Positions 46,897-58,755 of a stretch of 64,000 bases of DNA are shown one piece after another (position 1 is the stretch's first letter; each line of letters opens with the position of its first letter). Location: NCBI GenBank assembly GCA_013054445.1, contig JAAMPI010000072.1, positions 1 through 64,000 of the forward strand. Reading direction: 5' to 3'. Source of the DNA: Cudoniella acicularis (Eukaryota > Ascomycota > Leotiomycetes > Helotiales > Helotiaceae). The notes beneath the pieces were generated by a model. That model had not been told where the DNA came from and searched no databases. It saw nothing but the letters and a program-made list of their open reading frames with translations. A program made the translations under genes and the position numbers.

Positions 46897-47536
46897 TTTG
46901 GGTCGCAATTGATGCTGAAGTTGAGAAAAACTGTCTTGTAGAGGAGGACGTAGAAAAGACCGAATAGATTGTCGAGATGTATCCGGAGTACTGTGTCGCA
47001 ATTTTATAGTTTTTGAGGAAAGAATCACCTCAGATCCTGGCCCGCAGATACCCGCATGCGGAAGGCGGGGGCAGCCGATAAGTCAGCACGTGATGATAAG
47101 GCACTTCCAGCTGCGACCACCAACCAGCCACATTGACTTGGACAGTAAAGAGGACAAAATAATTTGCAAAGTTTTCGAGAGACTCAGGACATAGATATAG
47201 TAATTGTACTGTATTGAATTAAAACTTGCCCTTAGTAGTTGTGAATAGGTCCTGTATTTGATGTGACTTCTTTGTCTAACAACCAACTTTCGTCCCAATT
47301 CAGTTCGGGCCAGCCTCGCCAATCGCCGTTGCTAATTTTAACCTTAACTGCGAGCCTCAGGACGCTGCTCCGAGACCCAAGATTCAAGATTCAACCCAGA
47401 ATTCCAACATCACATCACAAATCGACCACCGCAGTTCCCATCGAATATTCGATTTCCCTTCCATCACCGCTCGAATCCAGTTCATATCTCGAACTCAGTC
47501 ACTCGTTTGCCGACAAAGCGCACAACCCAACCAACA
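46897..47536. promoter_or_regulatory. divergent promoter region between CBS and KRE9/KNH1 genes
   Basis: 640 bp separate the start codons. No other gene is seen. A CACGTG motif lies at about 47087-47092 (centromere-binding-factor-like E-box, which in yeast regulates methionine genes); this could be chance. Confidence 0.4.
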
Positions 47537-48408
47537 ATGCGTCCCTCAGGAGCGCTCCTTTCGCTGCTGGCATCTGCCCCCTTCGCCATCGCGATTCCTA
47601 CGTTTTCCAGCCCCACCTCGGATTTTTCAGTTGCAGGAGGGACGGCTTTCACTGTTACCTGGACAGACGATGGCACAGCGCCTTCAATTGCGGACCTCAC
47701 GACCTACACACTTCATTTATATGCCGGTACTAGTACGACAAACTCCGTGGTCTGGAGTGCACCAGATGGCTCCTTCGCCTCCGGAAGCAGTATCACGATC
47801 ACGATTCCGGCGACTACAAGTGGAAGCTCACCGGATGCATAGTAAGGACACAAGAAGTTAATTTTGCTTGATCTGTCTAATCATACTGGTAGCTTTTTCG
47901 GGATGGTATCTACTGCCGCTGGTGGAACCGTCACCACCTACTCACCTCGATTTTCTCTAACCGGAATGACTGGTGTTTTCCCCGCGACAGTACAGGCTGT
48001 TCTCCCAGTATCAGGTGCAACGGCACCTGTACCTGCGAATGTGAATAATGTGGTGCAAGCTGCTGCTGCAGCATCAGTGAATCAAGGAGCGTGGGGCACT
48101 CCATATAATTTACAAACGGGTCTCACGAAATATGCTCCTATGCAGCCAGTTCCTCCAACGGCAATTACTGCTACGAATACCTCACCTCTATGGCCTACAT
48201 CGTCCGTGTCCCTTGCCAGCACATTCCTGCCCATCCCAAGCATTGTTACGACGCTCACACAGGCGAACACTTTCAGCGTTTCGAGTCATGCCAATACTGT
48301 ATGTATCTCTTCATGTGGGCATAGTGCTCTATTAACGTTCAACAGGCTGCGGCTGCATCGTCACCAACGGACGATATGGCAAAATATCTGGCTAGGTGGA
48401 AGGACTGA
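47537..48408 (+). CDS. KRE9/KNH1-family cell wall glucan-synthesis protein (257 aa)
   Basis: Exons 47537-47841, 47893-48298 and 48346-48408, with introns of 51 and 47 bp; the last exon is short (20 residues, AAAASSPTDDMAKYLARWKD). The signal peptide (about residues 1-19) is followed by an Ig-like N-terminal domain (TFSSPTSDFSVAGGTAFTVT, then WTDDGTAPSIADLTTYTLHL). The Kre9/Knh1 C-terminal signature follows (YSPRFSLTGMTGVFPATVQA, then LTKYAPMQPVPPTAITATNT and STFLPIPSIVTTLTQANTFS). In yeast such proteins are needed for beta-1,6-glucan and wall assembly and act along the secretory route. The C-terminus lacks a clear GPI signal. The second donor (GTATGT) and the CAACAG acceptor support the exon calls. 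Confidence 0.85.
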
Positions 48409-49298
48409 GGCTGACGTCATGCTCGGGTTCGGACATTTGCTTATTGATAGAAGTATAGATGTATAGTTACTAATGAAGGTCCGGAGTTTGGTGTTAGGGA
48501 GGTATTTGGGCATTTTCAATGAGAATATCATAGGTATACCACAAAACCGTTCTGAACAGGTCAATTGGAGACGAAAGTTTAACAATAGCCGTGTAAATGA
48601 AGACTTCAAGCAGTAAGACATCGAATATAACAATAACATTATCTTGTTTAACAGCAAAGGCAAGTGCTAGCCAGTCTTACAGCATTTATTCCTATTCCAA
48701 ATCTTGAAGTTTGAAGCTATCTAAATGTAGCCATTATTTGCGGTCTTTATTAATCTGGCGAGATTGGGTCTCTCTCTCGTTGTCACTGCTTGCTTAGAGT
48801 CGCTTAGTTCGAAGGGAGTCCTATATAAAGCTTAAACACCCTGCATTCACTTCATTCTTGTTTTATGTATGATAGTGCATCATTGATCAAAAGTCCCCAA
48901 TTGCCATCAAGCGATAAACTATTCCTGCTTCTCATGTTCAAATGTTCTTGCATTGCCTACCTCACATTACTTCGCAGAAAGTATCCTCTTTGAAAATTGT
49001 ATGACTCGAACGTCTTTATATTGAAGCAGCACTTCTGGTCGTTCGTTGTAGGAAGCTGGTGAGATAATATTCCTATATCTTCTAGTCAAAGAATGAAGTA
49101 ACAATATCAGGCAAGTGGTGCTGCTTCAGCTTTGCAAGTTCACATAACAATTTGTGATTTTGAAGACCCGGTACACAATCTCCCTTGAAACTTAAGAGAG
49201 GAGTAGAAGCATGTGCCACCACTTTTTCCACCTTTCTTGTTAATCAGGGCATTTCCCCCCCCAAAAATCATGAATACAGAAAGAGGAAAATAATTTCA
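48409..49298. other. intergenic, no gene seen
   Basis: AT-rich 3' flank of KRE9 followed by an unremarkable stretch. Confidence 0.4.
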
Positions 49299-49718
49299 AT
49301 TTACACAACTACAACCTCATCAAAGAAAGCGCACCCAAGCGCCTTCAACGTCGGCGTCATCACTCTCTTACTCACCGATTTTCTCAAAGACACTGCAAGT
49401 GACTTTGACATTGAGGATATTTGTGAGATGGTAAGGGCGGCTGATGAAGCGGGCGTTGCGCTGGAGCCAAGGAGGGAGATTGTCAATTGTGTGGAGCGGG
49501 ATATTGAGATTTATAGGCAGGAGTATATGGAGGATGGAGAGGATGAGTGGAGAGGGAGGGATTGGAAGAATGAGGTAAGAGGATTCTTGTTGATTTTCTT
49601 GAAACATGTGACGATTTTTGTTGACCTTTTGTGTGATTAGTGGAAGTCGTTCAAAGCTAATCATTCTGGTAGTAAACATTACAATATTACGAAGAAATCC
49701 AAGGCGGGAAGAAAATAA
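49299..49718 (+). CDS. hypothetical protein, 5' end unresolved
   Basis: Exons about 49299-49574 and 49641-49718 with a 66-bp intron (GTAAGA donor, GATTAG acceptor) that preserves the frame. The encoded part has AFNVGVITLLLTDFLKDTAS, DFDIEDICEMVRAADEAGVA, EIVNCVERDIEIYRQEYMED and a basic tail KHYNITKKSKAGRK. The acidic-helical then basic make-up suggests a genuine protein, but there is no in-frame ATG near the start, so an upstream exon is missing or the model is wrong. No family is recognised. Confidence 0.35.
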
Positions 49719-50400
49719 CACGATATTTGGGCAATTGAGTAACTTCTGCCAATGTTTGCTGATCCGAAGAATCAGCCGAGGAGGGGGGGAGGTTATAGCA
49801 CATGCTGGGCGGGAATCCCAACTACTTCTCTTTATGTTTTGGGAGGTGGGTGATATGAGATCTTCAAAATCTCAAACTGTCTTGTTGCTTCGCTCTGCAG
49901 AGCTGCAACCGCCTTCAAGTTGTTTTTGGTCATCCTTTGAGGCGAAGAAAATCGCAAAGGCGTAGAACCAACCAATTTCCTTTCCTTCGAAGGAGGGCTT
50001 GAAGCGTTGGTTCCAAAATATCAAAAACCTCCCATGGCATGTCCTCGAGGGAGTATACTTTCTTCAAAATAAGCATTTAGTAGCTAGAAGTTTAGCTTTC
50101 ACCTTTCCCCACCCTCCCCTTTCTGGCCCTCACAGTACTCATCCGCCTTCTTCCTGGCCATTTCCCCTCCCTTTCCTACGCTCCTCCTTCAAGTGGTCAG
50201 CCTACAATTTCGGTAAAAAGGGCGTAAACCCCGCTATCGTCCCCAAGAAGAAGTTTGACGGACTCGCACGCCCGTAGGCCAGAGGCCTCTCGTGGTTCAG
50301 GACTATTTTTGAACTCTCTCATCAATGAGAGGAACTCGAAATATTTTTTGGGCTAGCGCGTCTAGTGGAGGTCAGTTGGAGTTTCTTGTGGAAGGGAGAG
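49719..50400. other. intergenic, no gene supported
   Basis: A 92-codon plus-strand frame at 49999-50277 is open but unsupported. Confidence 0.35.
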
Positions 50401-50665
50401 GGACCATGATGATAGACGGAGGGGGAAGCTTGCTTTGACGGTGTCGAGGTATTCGAGTAAGTCAGGGCGTTGTCAATATTATACTTGCCGAGGCCTTGGG
50501 AATCTATTTTTGAGTTTATTTTATTTTACAGAGCTTCAGTGCTACATATGTTCAGAGGTGAATTTATTAGGAGATGGATGAGAAGTTTGTGCGGGGTGAA
50601 CTTACCTTTGTGGCAGAATTGCCGTTTATAGTAGGCGGTCTGGGTGTGAAAGGGGGCTTGCCCAT
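50401..50665 (-). pseudogene. possible decayed PAH (Sin3-like) domain gene
   Basis: On the minus strand, MGKPPFTPRPPTINGNSATK is followed by a consensus donor (AAG then GTAAGT at 50605). After an AAG acceptor the in-frame sequence reads YNIDNALTY and then, after an 8-bp disruption (TACTCGAA next to TACCTCGA), LDTVKASF in another frame. Together this resembles the start of a paired amphipathic helix (ALSYLDQVK.F in Sin3). The rest of the domain is not evident. Weak evidence. Confidence 0.25.
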
Positions 50666-50779
50666 GTCAAGGTTTCGCGATCGCGACGCGACATCAATTT
50701 CAACTTCAATGTTAACCCATCATGATAATTTTCTCTTCCTAACCCCCCACTGTCTTTAATTGATGGGGAATATTCGAAC

Positions 50780-51829
50780 ATGAGGCACTTACACCTATCC
50801 TTCGTTCTCGCTTTCGAATTCCACCTCCCGCAAACGGCCGCGATGGCGGGGCCCCTCATCGTAAACACATGGCCCTTCACTGCCGCAACCCACGCTGCCT
50901 ACCTTTCCCTCACCTCTTCTCCCACTAGCGACCCCATATCCGCTGTTGTAGCCGGATGTTCTAAAGCCGAAGAGCTCCAATGCGATTTCACTGTGGGCTG
51001 GGGCGGGTCCCCAGACTCAAACGGCGAGACAACGCTCGATGCACTGGTTATGCGGGGCAGCGATCAGAACATGGGCGCGGTAGCAGGATTAAGGGGTGTG
51101 AAGGACGCGACGAGAGTAGCGAGGGATGTGATGGAGTTGACGAAGCATAGTCTGTTAGCTGGGGAACTGGCCACGGAATTTGCGATCAAGCAGGGATATA
51201 AGAACGAGTCTTTGACGAGCGAGTACAGTCGCAGCTTGCATGACGAGTGGGTGAAAAAAGGGTGTGTGCCTAACTTCTGGGAGGATGGAAGAGGGTGTTA
51301 TGGAAGTGTGGTTGAGGGAAGAGCGGTGCGGAATCAGTTTAACGAACATAATCATGATACAATCGGGCAGATTGCTTTGCAGAGTGATGGAAGAATGGCA
51401 ATCGGCATGTCCTCTAATGGTGCAAAGCATAAGATTGCTGGTCGAATTGGAGATGCTCCTATTCCTGGCGCAGGAGGCTATGTCGACGATGAAGTCGGAG
51501 CTTGTGTTGCGACAGGTGATGGAGATGTGATGATGCGCCATTGTCCGGCTTTCTTGGGCGTCGAACTTATGAGGACGGGCATGACACCACAGAAAGCGGC
51601 TGATGAGGCAGTGAAGAGAATCGCGAAGAAGAGTACGGACTTCAGTGGTGCGATTGTGTGCGTGAGTAAGGATGGAGAGCATGCCGCTGCCGCTCACGGG
51701 TTCCAGAACTTCTCATATAGTGTCCAAAATGGCGGGAAGGGCGAAGAGGACGTAAGGGTGATCAAAATCCAGCCGTTGACCATCCAGACAGCAGAGCAGT
51801 CCGAGCAGAAGGTGTTGGCATCTTATTGA
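50780..51829 (+). CDS. glycosylasparaginase / N4-GlcNAc-asparaginase (349 aa, Ntn hydrolase)
   Basis: Intronless. The enzyme hydrolyses the GlcNAc-asparagine bond or asparagine side chains in glycoprotein breakdown. The precursor is cut just before a threonine that becomes the nucleophile, here Thr194 in HDTIG (residues 192-196), so an alpha chain of about 193 and a beta chain of about 156 residues would form. Other family motifs are CDFTVGWGGSPDSNGETTLD, NMGAVAGLRGVKDATRVARD, SNGAKHKIAGRIGDAPIPGA, GGYVDDEVGACVATGDGD and the MRHCPAF region. Residues 1-21 (MRHLHLSFVLAFEFHLPQTA) could be a weak signal peptide; the ATG at 50843 (MAGPLIVNTW) is an alternative giving a cytosolic protein. Start choice decides whether it is vacuolar. 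Confidence 0.9.
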   Translation: MRHLHLSFVLAFEFHLPQTAAMAGPLIVNTWPFTAATHAAYLSLTSSPTSDPISAVVAGCSKAEELQCDFTVGWGGSPDSNGETTLDALVMRGSDQNMGAVAGLRGVKDATRVARDVMELTKHSLLAGELATEFAIKQGYKNESLTSEYSRSLHDEWVKKGCVPNFWEDGRGCYGSVVEGRAVRNQFNEHNHDTIGQIALQSDGRMAIGMSSNGAKHKIAGRIGDAPIPGAGGYVDDEVGACVATGDGDVMMRHCPAFLGVELMRTGMTPQKAADEAVKRIAKKSTDFSGAIVCVSKDGEHAAAAHGFQNFSYSVQNGGKGEEDVRVIKIQPLTIQTAEQSEQKVLASY

Positions 51830-53430
51830 GGAAGACAAGGAGCATGAAGCAACTCCCGCCTTTGGCGACTTGACCTGAACGGAATCGGAAGGTTTATTCG
51901 TTTGAATAGATGCTGCTACAAGGGAAAGGATCCCTATTCATCTGGTCTTTGTTTTGTTCGGGTTTTCATGTCAAAATCCATCTTAACCTCATATCTCTTT
52001 TTTCAAGAGGCGGATATATCGAAGATTTGCTACGAGTCGCCAACTTTCATTGTGATACTAGTCCTGAATATTTGGGGTCTGAGGCATGACATTCTTATAC
52101 ATAATATGCCCAAGTGGGTGCAGCCTGCACTCTTCGTATCTGCCTGTAATATGGGGAGACTGCATTAGTATGTGGTCATGTCCTAAAGCGGTCGCTTACA
52201 CACATGAACGAGAGAAAAGCGTGAGGCTGACATGTAGAAACTCAAGATTAGAGGCAACTACCGATCCCGCTATTCGGCTTAGAAACCGACTATGGAAGGC
52301 CTTGCATCTAGGCTGCGTGATGTTTACATTTTCGGCCGCAGTTAGACATCCTAGGCTGTTCTTAGGTAGGGTCGTGTCTCCACGCTTTTAATGAGCTATC
52401 CTAACCCGATGTTGAACAATAGTTAACGTAAATGACCTTACCCATACGGAATACCCCACATGAGGGCAGTGACTGTCACCATCCGGACCAACCAAAAGCC
52501 TGGACCCCACGGCGGCTACAAATCGAGTGTGGGTAACACCATTTACGAGGTATAGGTGTTCAGTCTTCTGATCGTGTTTGTTCAGTGTGGATTATAGCTC
52601 GCACAGCCTCGCAGTAGTTAAGTAAGCTACATTAAAATAATATACGGGCTATGGGGGCTTTGTTTGATTCAATATTGCTAGACTGCAAGTATAACTAGCT
52701 CAATATACTGGCATTTCTTGTCATTTTTGCTTCATACAAACCTAACGCGTCATTTTTTGGCAATTTTAACTTGATTGCGCAATTTTGCTTTGTAATTTCC
52801 GTTATATCCAAAGGATTTTTCTTGGATTATAATTAAATTCAAGCGATGATCATTCTATGTTCTCAAAGTGGCTGAGGTAAAACATCACGAAACCTATGTG
52901 CTCTCTCTTACGATGCACACGACTCGAGCATCCACTCTCGTCAATCCCCCCGATTTTTTTATGCTAATCAAGCCCTCAGGTTGCCATTGTCGCATTAGCT
53001 CCTATTTCTGAACTATGAGAGCGAACCCGATGAAAATCATTTCAAGTGAAACCAACCGACAATGCCTCTAAATACTTACGTGAAAAACATTCTCTAATTG
53101 GCTCTCATTAAGAGTGATGCGTTGTATGCTTCCGCGGTAGCCAATCAAACTCCTACCTGCTTATGTATAAGCCATATCGGCAGTCATTCAGCCTCCAAAC
53201 AACTAACAGCCCTGCTCTGAGCCGCATCCTCTTCTTGGCACAGGAGTCTCCTGCATACAAATGCCGTGAGACCAACACCGCACAATGATTTTAGCGATTG
53301 CCAGAAACTGAGCCAGAAACAACATACAGTTTTAAAATACAACTTCCGATGAATATCACACCGAACGCTTCCTAAGACTACCTTGCTATTTCTTTCGTCG
53401 CCGCTTTCGCTTGTCTACTGATCATTCAAG
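51830..53430. other. intergenic, 1.6 kb, no gene supported
   Basis: Frames at 51902-52391 have no domain content. The stretch 52600-52860 is AT-rich. The last 100 bp probably hold the leader of the LtrA gene. Confidence 0.4.
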
Positions 53431-55500
53431 ATGGATCCCAATCAGAAACACAGAAACACGAGTCTCAAACTAATAGCCACTCCTTTATTGCATTCGACTC
53501 ACCAACATGGATGTTCCATTGAAATGCACGCCAGGCATGGATCCAGATCAGAACGTGCACCCGAGGAAAGCATGGTGGGACTAAAACATCAACCTACACA
53601 CAATGAAGGGTACCAAAAGTTGCCCGAGTTCCATAGACACGAAGAAGCCACAAATATCGAACTCTTCTATGATCTGTTTTTCGTTGCAAACCTCGCGAGT
53701 TTCTCTAGTGTTCACGAAATCAACGACAACAGCACTCTGACCTCCTACGTCGGCTTCTTCTGTGTTCTTTGGTTCACGTGGTGCCAAATGACTATGTTCG
53801 ACGTCAGATATGTCGCAGATAGTATTTTAGAACGGCTAGCGAAAGCTATACATTTGGGTGTTATGGTTGGGTTGGCGGTCGTAGGCCCAGGCTTCGATCC
53901 TTCAAATCAAAAGGAGCATATTTTCAGGACCATGGGTGAGTTTTACACACTGTTTATTATTATTTTGCTACTGACAATTCTTAGCTTTTATCCTTATGAT
54001 TTCGAGAGTCGTGTTAGCCCTACAGTACCTACTGGTTATGTGGCACGTCAGGCGGTATCAAAACACGAAAATGCCTTTCATCATCATTTCTACTACGAAC
54101 TTTGTAGCAGCGATCATTTATCTGGGAGTAGCTTTGTAAGTATTTTTCCAGTCTCATACTTGTACAAATATTAATAGCATCAAACAAGTGCATTCAAGGG
54201 AAATGGGGGTAAATCAGTCGCACACAGAAGCTTTTATGTGATTGCCGTCTTTGAAATTGCTATCAATATCTTCGTCTCGTCCCGCTGGAAGGTTGCATCA
54301 TTTAAGGGTACTCATCTTACGCAACGTATGAGTCTACTTACTTTAATCATCCTTGGTGAGGGCGTCATAGAAATTTGCAAGACCATTTCAAAGGTATGCT
54401 CCTAAGTAAAGACTTCAAGTATAACTGGCTGACTCTTTCAGTTGGTTAATTATCACAATGCCTGGAATTCGGCCACAGTTGGTTGCGTTATTGCGTCTAT
54501 TTCTATCATTGTAACCCCCCCCCCCCCCCTCCTCTCTGATAAATCCGTTGATATAGAATGTTCGCCGCTGACTCTATCGCAGTACTTCCTCTACATGCTC
54601 TATTTTGACGCACTTCCTCCACATCATTTTGGTTCCATCCGCCAACAGTTTTGGGCGTTCTTGCACTTTCCGCTTCATCTCGCTATTGTTCTATTTTTAG
54701 TGGGCGCATCTCAATTCTTCATCTGGAATAAAATACAACAAGTCATGGTAGAAGTTTCAAAGTATGAGCGCCCCCATACCCCTTTCGGCAATCTATTGCC
54801 TGTTCTTAGCTAACCCAACAGTGAATTCAACGTCCTTGAAAACACCCCAGATTTCATCACGAATCTGGCCACCAACAATACTCAATCAATATCCTATTCA
54901 TTAGGCAACCTAACCTCCCAAATTTTCAACGAATACAAACCAAGCAAAGACACCACTGAATATAACGTAGACGACACCCTCGCGTACCTAGCAGCCGGCT
55001 ACGAAGCATCCCAAGACACCACCACCTTCCACAACGCCACCGACTGGATCCTCTTCCAAATCGCCACCATCCAAAACAGCATCTCCCAATCCATCTACGA
55101 AAACTACGGCTTCTCCGTCTCCCAAAAAGTCCTCCAAGCGTACGGCGATGACGACACCGAAGCAGCCATCTTCTCCTACCTAAATTCCATCAACTTAGTA
55201 TTCTGTTACTTCTTTATCGCCACAGGATTCACGCTTATCCTTTTGGGTATTCTCGATATTTTGACGCTGCCACGAGCGCATTTTAATAAGGGTTTGATCA
55301 AGAATGTGAGGATTGTGGTTAGTACGACGGCGTATTTTGCTGTTGGTGCGATTATGTGTGGGTTTGTGGGGTTGAGGGGTACGGATGCGGGGAATAATTT
55401 GGGGAAGAGTCCGTGGATTTTGATTGTTGCTGCGGTTGCTGTGGTTATCGTTGCTGTTGTGAGGTTTGTTAGTATACCGGGGGCTGAAAAGGGTGATTGA
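53431..55500 (+). CDS. low-temperature-requirement A (LtrA) family membrane protein (595 aa)
   Basis: Six exons: 53431-53935, 53985-54135, 54189-54393, 54442-54510, 54583-54761 and 54822-55500, totalling 1788 bp in frame. After a soluble N-terminus comes the LtrA signature NIELFYDLFFVANLASFS, then FFCVLWFTWCQMTMFDVRYV, LISRVVLALQYL-like helices, RMSLLTLIILGEGVIEI and YFLYMLYFDALPPHHFGSIR. The final exon has a long soluble part and three more membrane segments. The molecular function is unknown; bacterial LtrA affects growth at low temperature and fungal homologues are common. The fourth intron (54511-54582) is 72 bp with no stop and begins with a run of C residues after GTAA. The third exon starts at a non-ideal AAG acceptor, so that boundary is less certain. 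Confidence 0.85.
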
Positions 55501-55970
55501 ATGAGCAGAGAACTTTGGCTTTTTTGGGGTTTAGATGGAAAAGGGGGGGAAGGCCAGCAATGGCTAAAACTTAAAAATTGTGAAAATAACGTAGGCTTAT
55601 CGTCCAACTATCTTTAGATAATACTATTTACTGCTTGGTAACTATATGATTTTGAACTCCGAATGCTGCTCTCAAATGAGCTCTAGCCATCCCTGAGGGA
55701 TGATATAAAGGGGCTCAGTAAATAAAAATTATAAAATACCAACTATTTCGTTCAGCTTCAAAGTATAACCCATTGGCTTCGAAACCGTTACCGAAGCCTG
55801 TGTTACTGATCTGACATTGAAATGCAGAAGTAGAAGGGTAGATTACTCAAGTGTTTTCATTCCTTCCAAGTTTGTGAGAGACTGGGAGTGCCAGGCTCGA
55901 CAACATCTACTCGTAGCAGGAAGATAGCATTATTTATAATCTCTACCCCCTTTACGCCAACTCACTCTAC
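55501..55970. other. intergenic, no gene seen
   Basis: Short AT-rich 3' flank of the LtrA gene. Confidence 0.4.
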
Positions 55971-56168
55971 TCACTCACTCAGCACAAACTGCCCCACCAC
56001 CCCCGGCAAAGCACTCACACCCAAAATCCTCTCCCTCATCTCCTCACTCTCACCCGTAAGATCTCTTATCGTCTGGAGCGTGATGCGCGCTTGCACTGCT
56101 AGGAAATGACATGTTGATAGCAGCAAGAGAAGGGTTGTTAGAGGTTGGAATTGCTGGAGGAGGCGCAT
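55971..56168 (-). CDS. hypothetical small secreted protein (65 aa), low confidence
   Basis: From the minus-strand ATG at 56168 the frame reads MRLLQQFQPLTTLLLLLSTC, a plausible signal peptide, then HFLAVQARITLQTIRDLTGE and EEMRERILGVSALPG, ending in a stop after GQFVLSE. A GTGAGT sits inside ILGVSALPG, so the gene may splice out of this frame. The frame is also open upstream of the ATG. No family is recognised. Confidence 0.3.
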   Translation of the reverse strand: MRLLQQFQPLTTLLLLLSTCHFLAVQARITLQTIRDLTGESEEMRERILGVSALPGVVGQFVLSE

Positions 56169-57546
56169 GTTGACCGTGTCGTTGGTGATGTTAATGGTGC
56201 TGATGGCGAGAAGTGGATAAGCCCAGCTAGGGTAGATTGCGCTTATGAGACGAGGTGAAGACGATGTGCTGTGATTCGGCTCCCTCTCAGTGTAGACTGC
56301 AGATAGATGAATCTGAGCTCTAAAGCCGTCCCGTCCCGTTGTTCTGTTAAACAATAAATTCACAATTCTCCCCAGCCCCTCCAAACCCAAGCTCCAGCTA
56401 ATCACCTCACGACCGTTAAAATGCCTGAGAGCTTTCGCAAGTTCGTAGATATAAACGTGAGTGCAGCCGTGCTACAATATAACATCTATATAATAACACG
56501 GGCTGTGATATATGTATGTTTATCAAAGCTTAACCAATAGTGGAGCTGTGGACATGGAGGGTAAAAAAGAATTTAAGCTTAATTTTGCGTTTGCGTTGGC
56601 GTTGCGCTTTGATTAGTTGTGGGTGTTGAGTTGAGAAAAACGCGTTTTTTTATACCTTCGTAGTGTATAACGTAAGTGCGTATGTGTGGAGGCGCATGTC
56701 GATGTAGAAGCCAGATGTGGTTTGAGAAGCTGAGATAGGTGAAGTGAGGTGAGATGAGGTTGATGCCTAGGTAGGTGACACAACCACCAATCAAATCACT
56801 CATCAAATCCCCGAACGAATTGCTGGAAGATCACTGAGACATACATCCCGATATCAGAATCCCATTATCCACACACATAAGGTACGCCACGGTACCAGCA
56901 TATTCACAGCAGACACAAATCAAATATTACACGGTATGATATCATATCAGCACTTCTATTCCACTACTTTGCTCGCTCATAAAGCCCGCTATCCTAGCTC
57001 TGAAAAGCAAGGACAACAAGTCGACATATATATCTCTTGCCCATACACCTGATATGCTCATTTTTCCACTTCCCCCTCCCTCATCACCCATACGCGACAT
57101 CAAGCGCTGATCAATCCCTGCGGAAATGAGACGACCAGCCATCATGAGTCAAACTTTGAAAAAAGCTTGTCGTCGCTATTAATATGACTAAGAGAATCAA
57201 TGTATCCTCCTTGAACGATGCCTGGAAACCCTCCCAAGGAATCATTGCAGAAGAACGTTTTCAATACAAAACAGCGCTTTGGAAATATTGAAGAAAAGCA
57301 GACAATAGGCACAACGAAGCAGATTCAAAACGCAAGGCTGCTTGTATGTATATCTGCCTAGCAGCATCATATCGACACGCAACCGCTGTATTATGAGAAT
57401 TTCAGCGGCGGATACAATACAAAGTGCAGGCATCAATTCGCTAGCCAGTTGTTGGTATAATAAAGGGACCGCCGTATTTTGGAAAATGAACGCCGATGTA
57501 TCCGATTCAAGGGAAATTCTTGTACGCGTGCAGCAAATGCTGACGA
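56169..57546. other. intergenic, no gene seen
   Basis: Contains the 3' flank of the G-alpha gene (minus strand). No coding frame is supported. Confidence 0.4.
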
Positions 57547-58755
57547 TTAAATGAGACCGCAAAGTCGAAGGTTCTCTTGAATGATAATATCTAAAAAATA
57601 TTAGTGTTATAAATCAGGTACGGATTGTGTAGCCTTACCATTTACAGCAGCCATGACGAATCGGATTTGTGTTGTGTCGGTAGCGCAGGTGAAATGTGTG
57701 TAGATTTGCTTAGTCTCGTGCTGGTTCAAGCTCACAAAGCGGTTAAGGATATAATCACAAGCCGCACCGTAATCATCACCACCTTCGTAATCAGGGAAGT
57801 AGTTCTTCATCGGGCTAACCGGTAGCTTCTCTTTGAATCGATCGATCTTGTTCAAAAACAAGATTATTGAGGTTTTGATGAACCATCTTGAGTTGCAGAT
57901 CGAGTCGAAAAGTGTGAGGGCTTCTTGCATACGGTTGACAGTCTCATCTTCGAAGAGGAGTTGATCGTACTCGGAAATGGCGACGAGGAAGAGGATTGTG
58001 GTGACATTTTCGAAGCAGTGGATCCACTTCTTTCTTTCCGAACGTTGTCCACCAACATCAAACATACGGTATGTAAGATCTCCAATGATGAACGTCGTCT
58101 CCGTTATACCAGTGGTCTTGACACGCGATCGGAGGACATCTTGGTCATCTGGCATGTAATCGTGTTGAGCAATTCGGTCAACGTTATCAAAGTAACTGCA
58201 GATCGGTCAGCACGGATAACTCAATGAATTAGCAAAAACTTACTACTTGGCGGAATCGTTGAGTTGGTACTCTCTCGATCGCTTAAAACAATCTTGAACA
58301 CCGGCATCCTTCCACAAAGCTGCAATAGCAGTGCCCACCTCGGGTGGCAGGTTGTCGCCCTCGATTTGTGCCGGTTGCATGAAAATAGTCTGCACATGGT
58401 ATTCGGCTCTTTGGTCGTCTAAAGGAAGCTCTAACGACTCCATGGCCTCGAGGATAACGCGCATGGATTGAACAGTATTGCTGAAAATGATCTCTTTGAA
58501 CGATTCCCGTTCATCGCGCGAGTACCCACCCTCGTGAATGAGCTTCATCTGCTTGATAATCGTCGACTTTCCAGACTCTCCAGCTCCTACTCATTTATTA
58601 GCGACGCGATAGAGAATTGATCGAGGGGAATACGAACCGAGCAAGAGCATCTTGATCTCATTGCGCTGCAACATCTTGTCCCTCTTCAATTGATTCTCAA
58701 TCTCCTCATTCCGGGCCTTGCCCTCCTTCTCCTCTGTGCTCATTCCACAACCCAT
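57547..58755 (-). CDS. heterotrimeric G-protein alpha subunit, group I (353 aa)
   Basis: Exons on the minus strand: 58755-58638, 58586-58244, 58195-57639 and 57590-57547, joining to exactly 353 residues, the standard length. MGCGMSTEE gives the Gly2 myristoylation and Cys3 palmitoylation sites. The nucleotide motifs are GAGESGKST (40-48), RSRVKTTG with the switch Arg178, DVGGQ with catalytic Gln204, FLNKID and [12 protein letters not shown]. The last exon encodes [14 protein letters not shown] with a cysteine four residues from the end, as in Gi-like group I fungal subunits (CPG-1, GNA-1, FadA class). Such subunits link receptors to cAMP and growth, mating and virulence programmes. All introns are about 50 bp with consensus GTAAG/GTTCGT donors. 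A very long gene-free region precedes it. Confidence 0.96.

Noticed and set aside
49999..50277. 92-codon plus-strand frame
   Set aside because: Proline-rich and low complexity with no family resemblance; the start lacks a supporting context.
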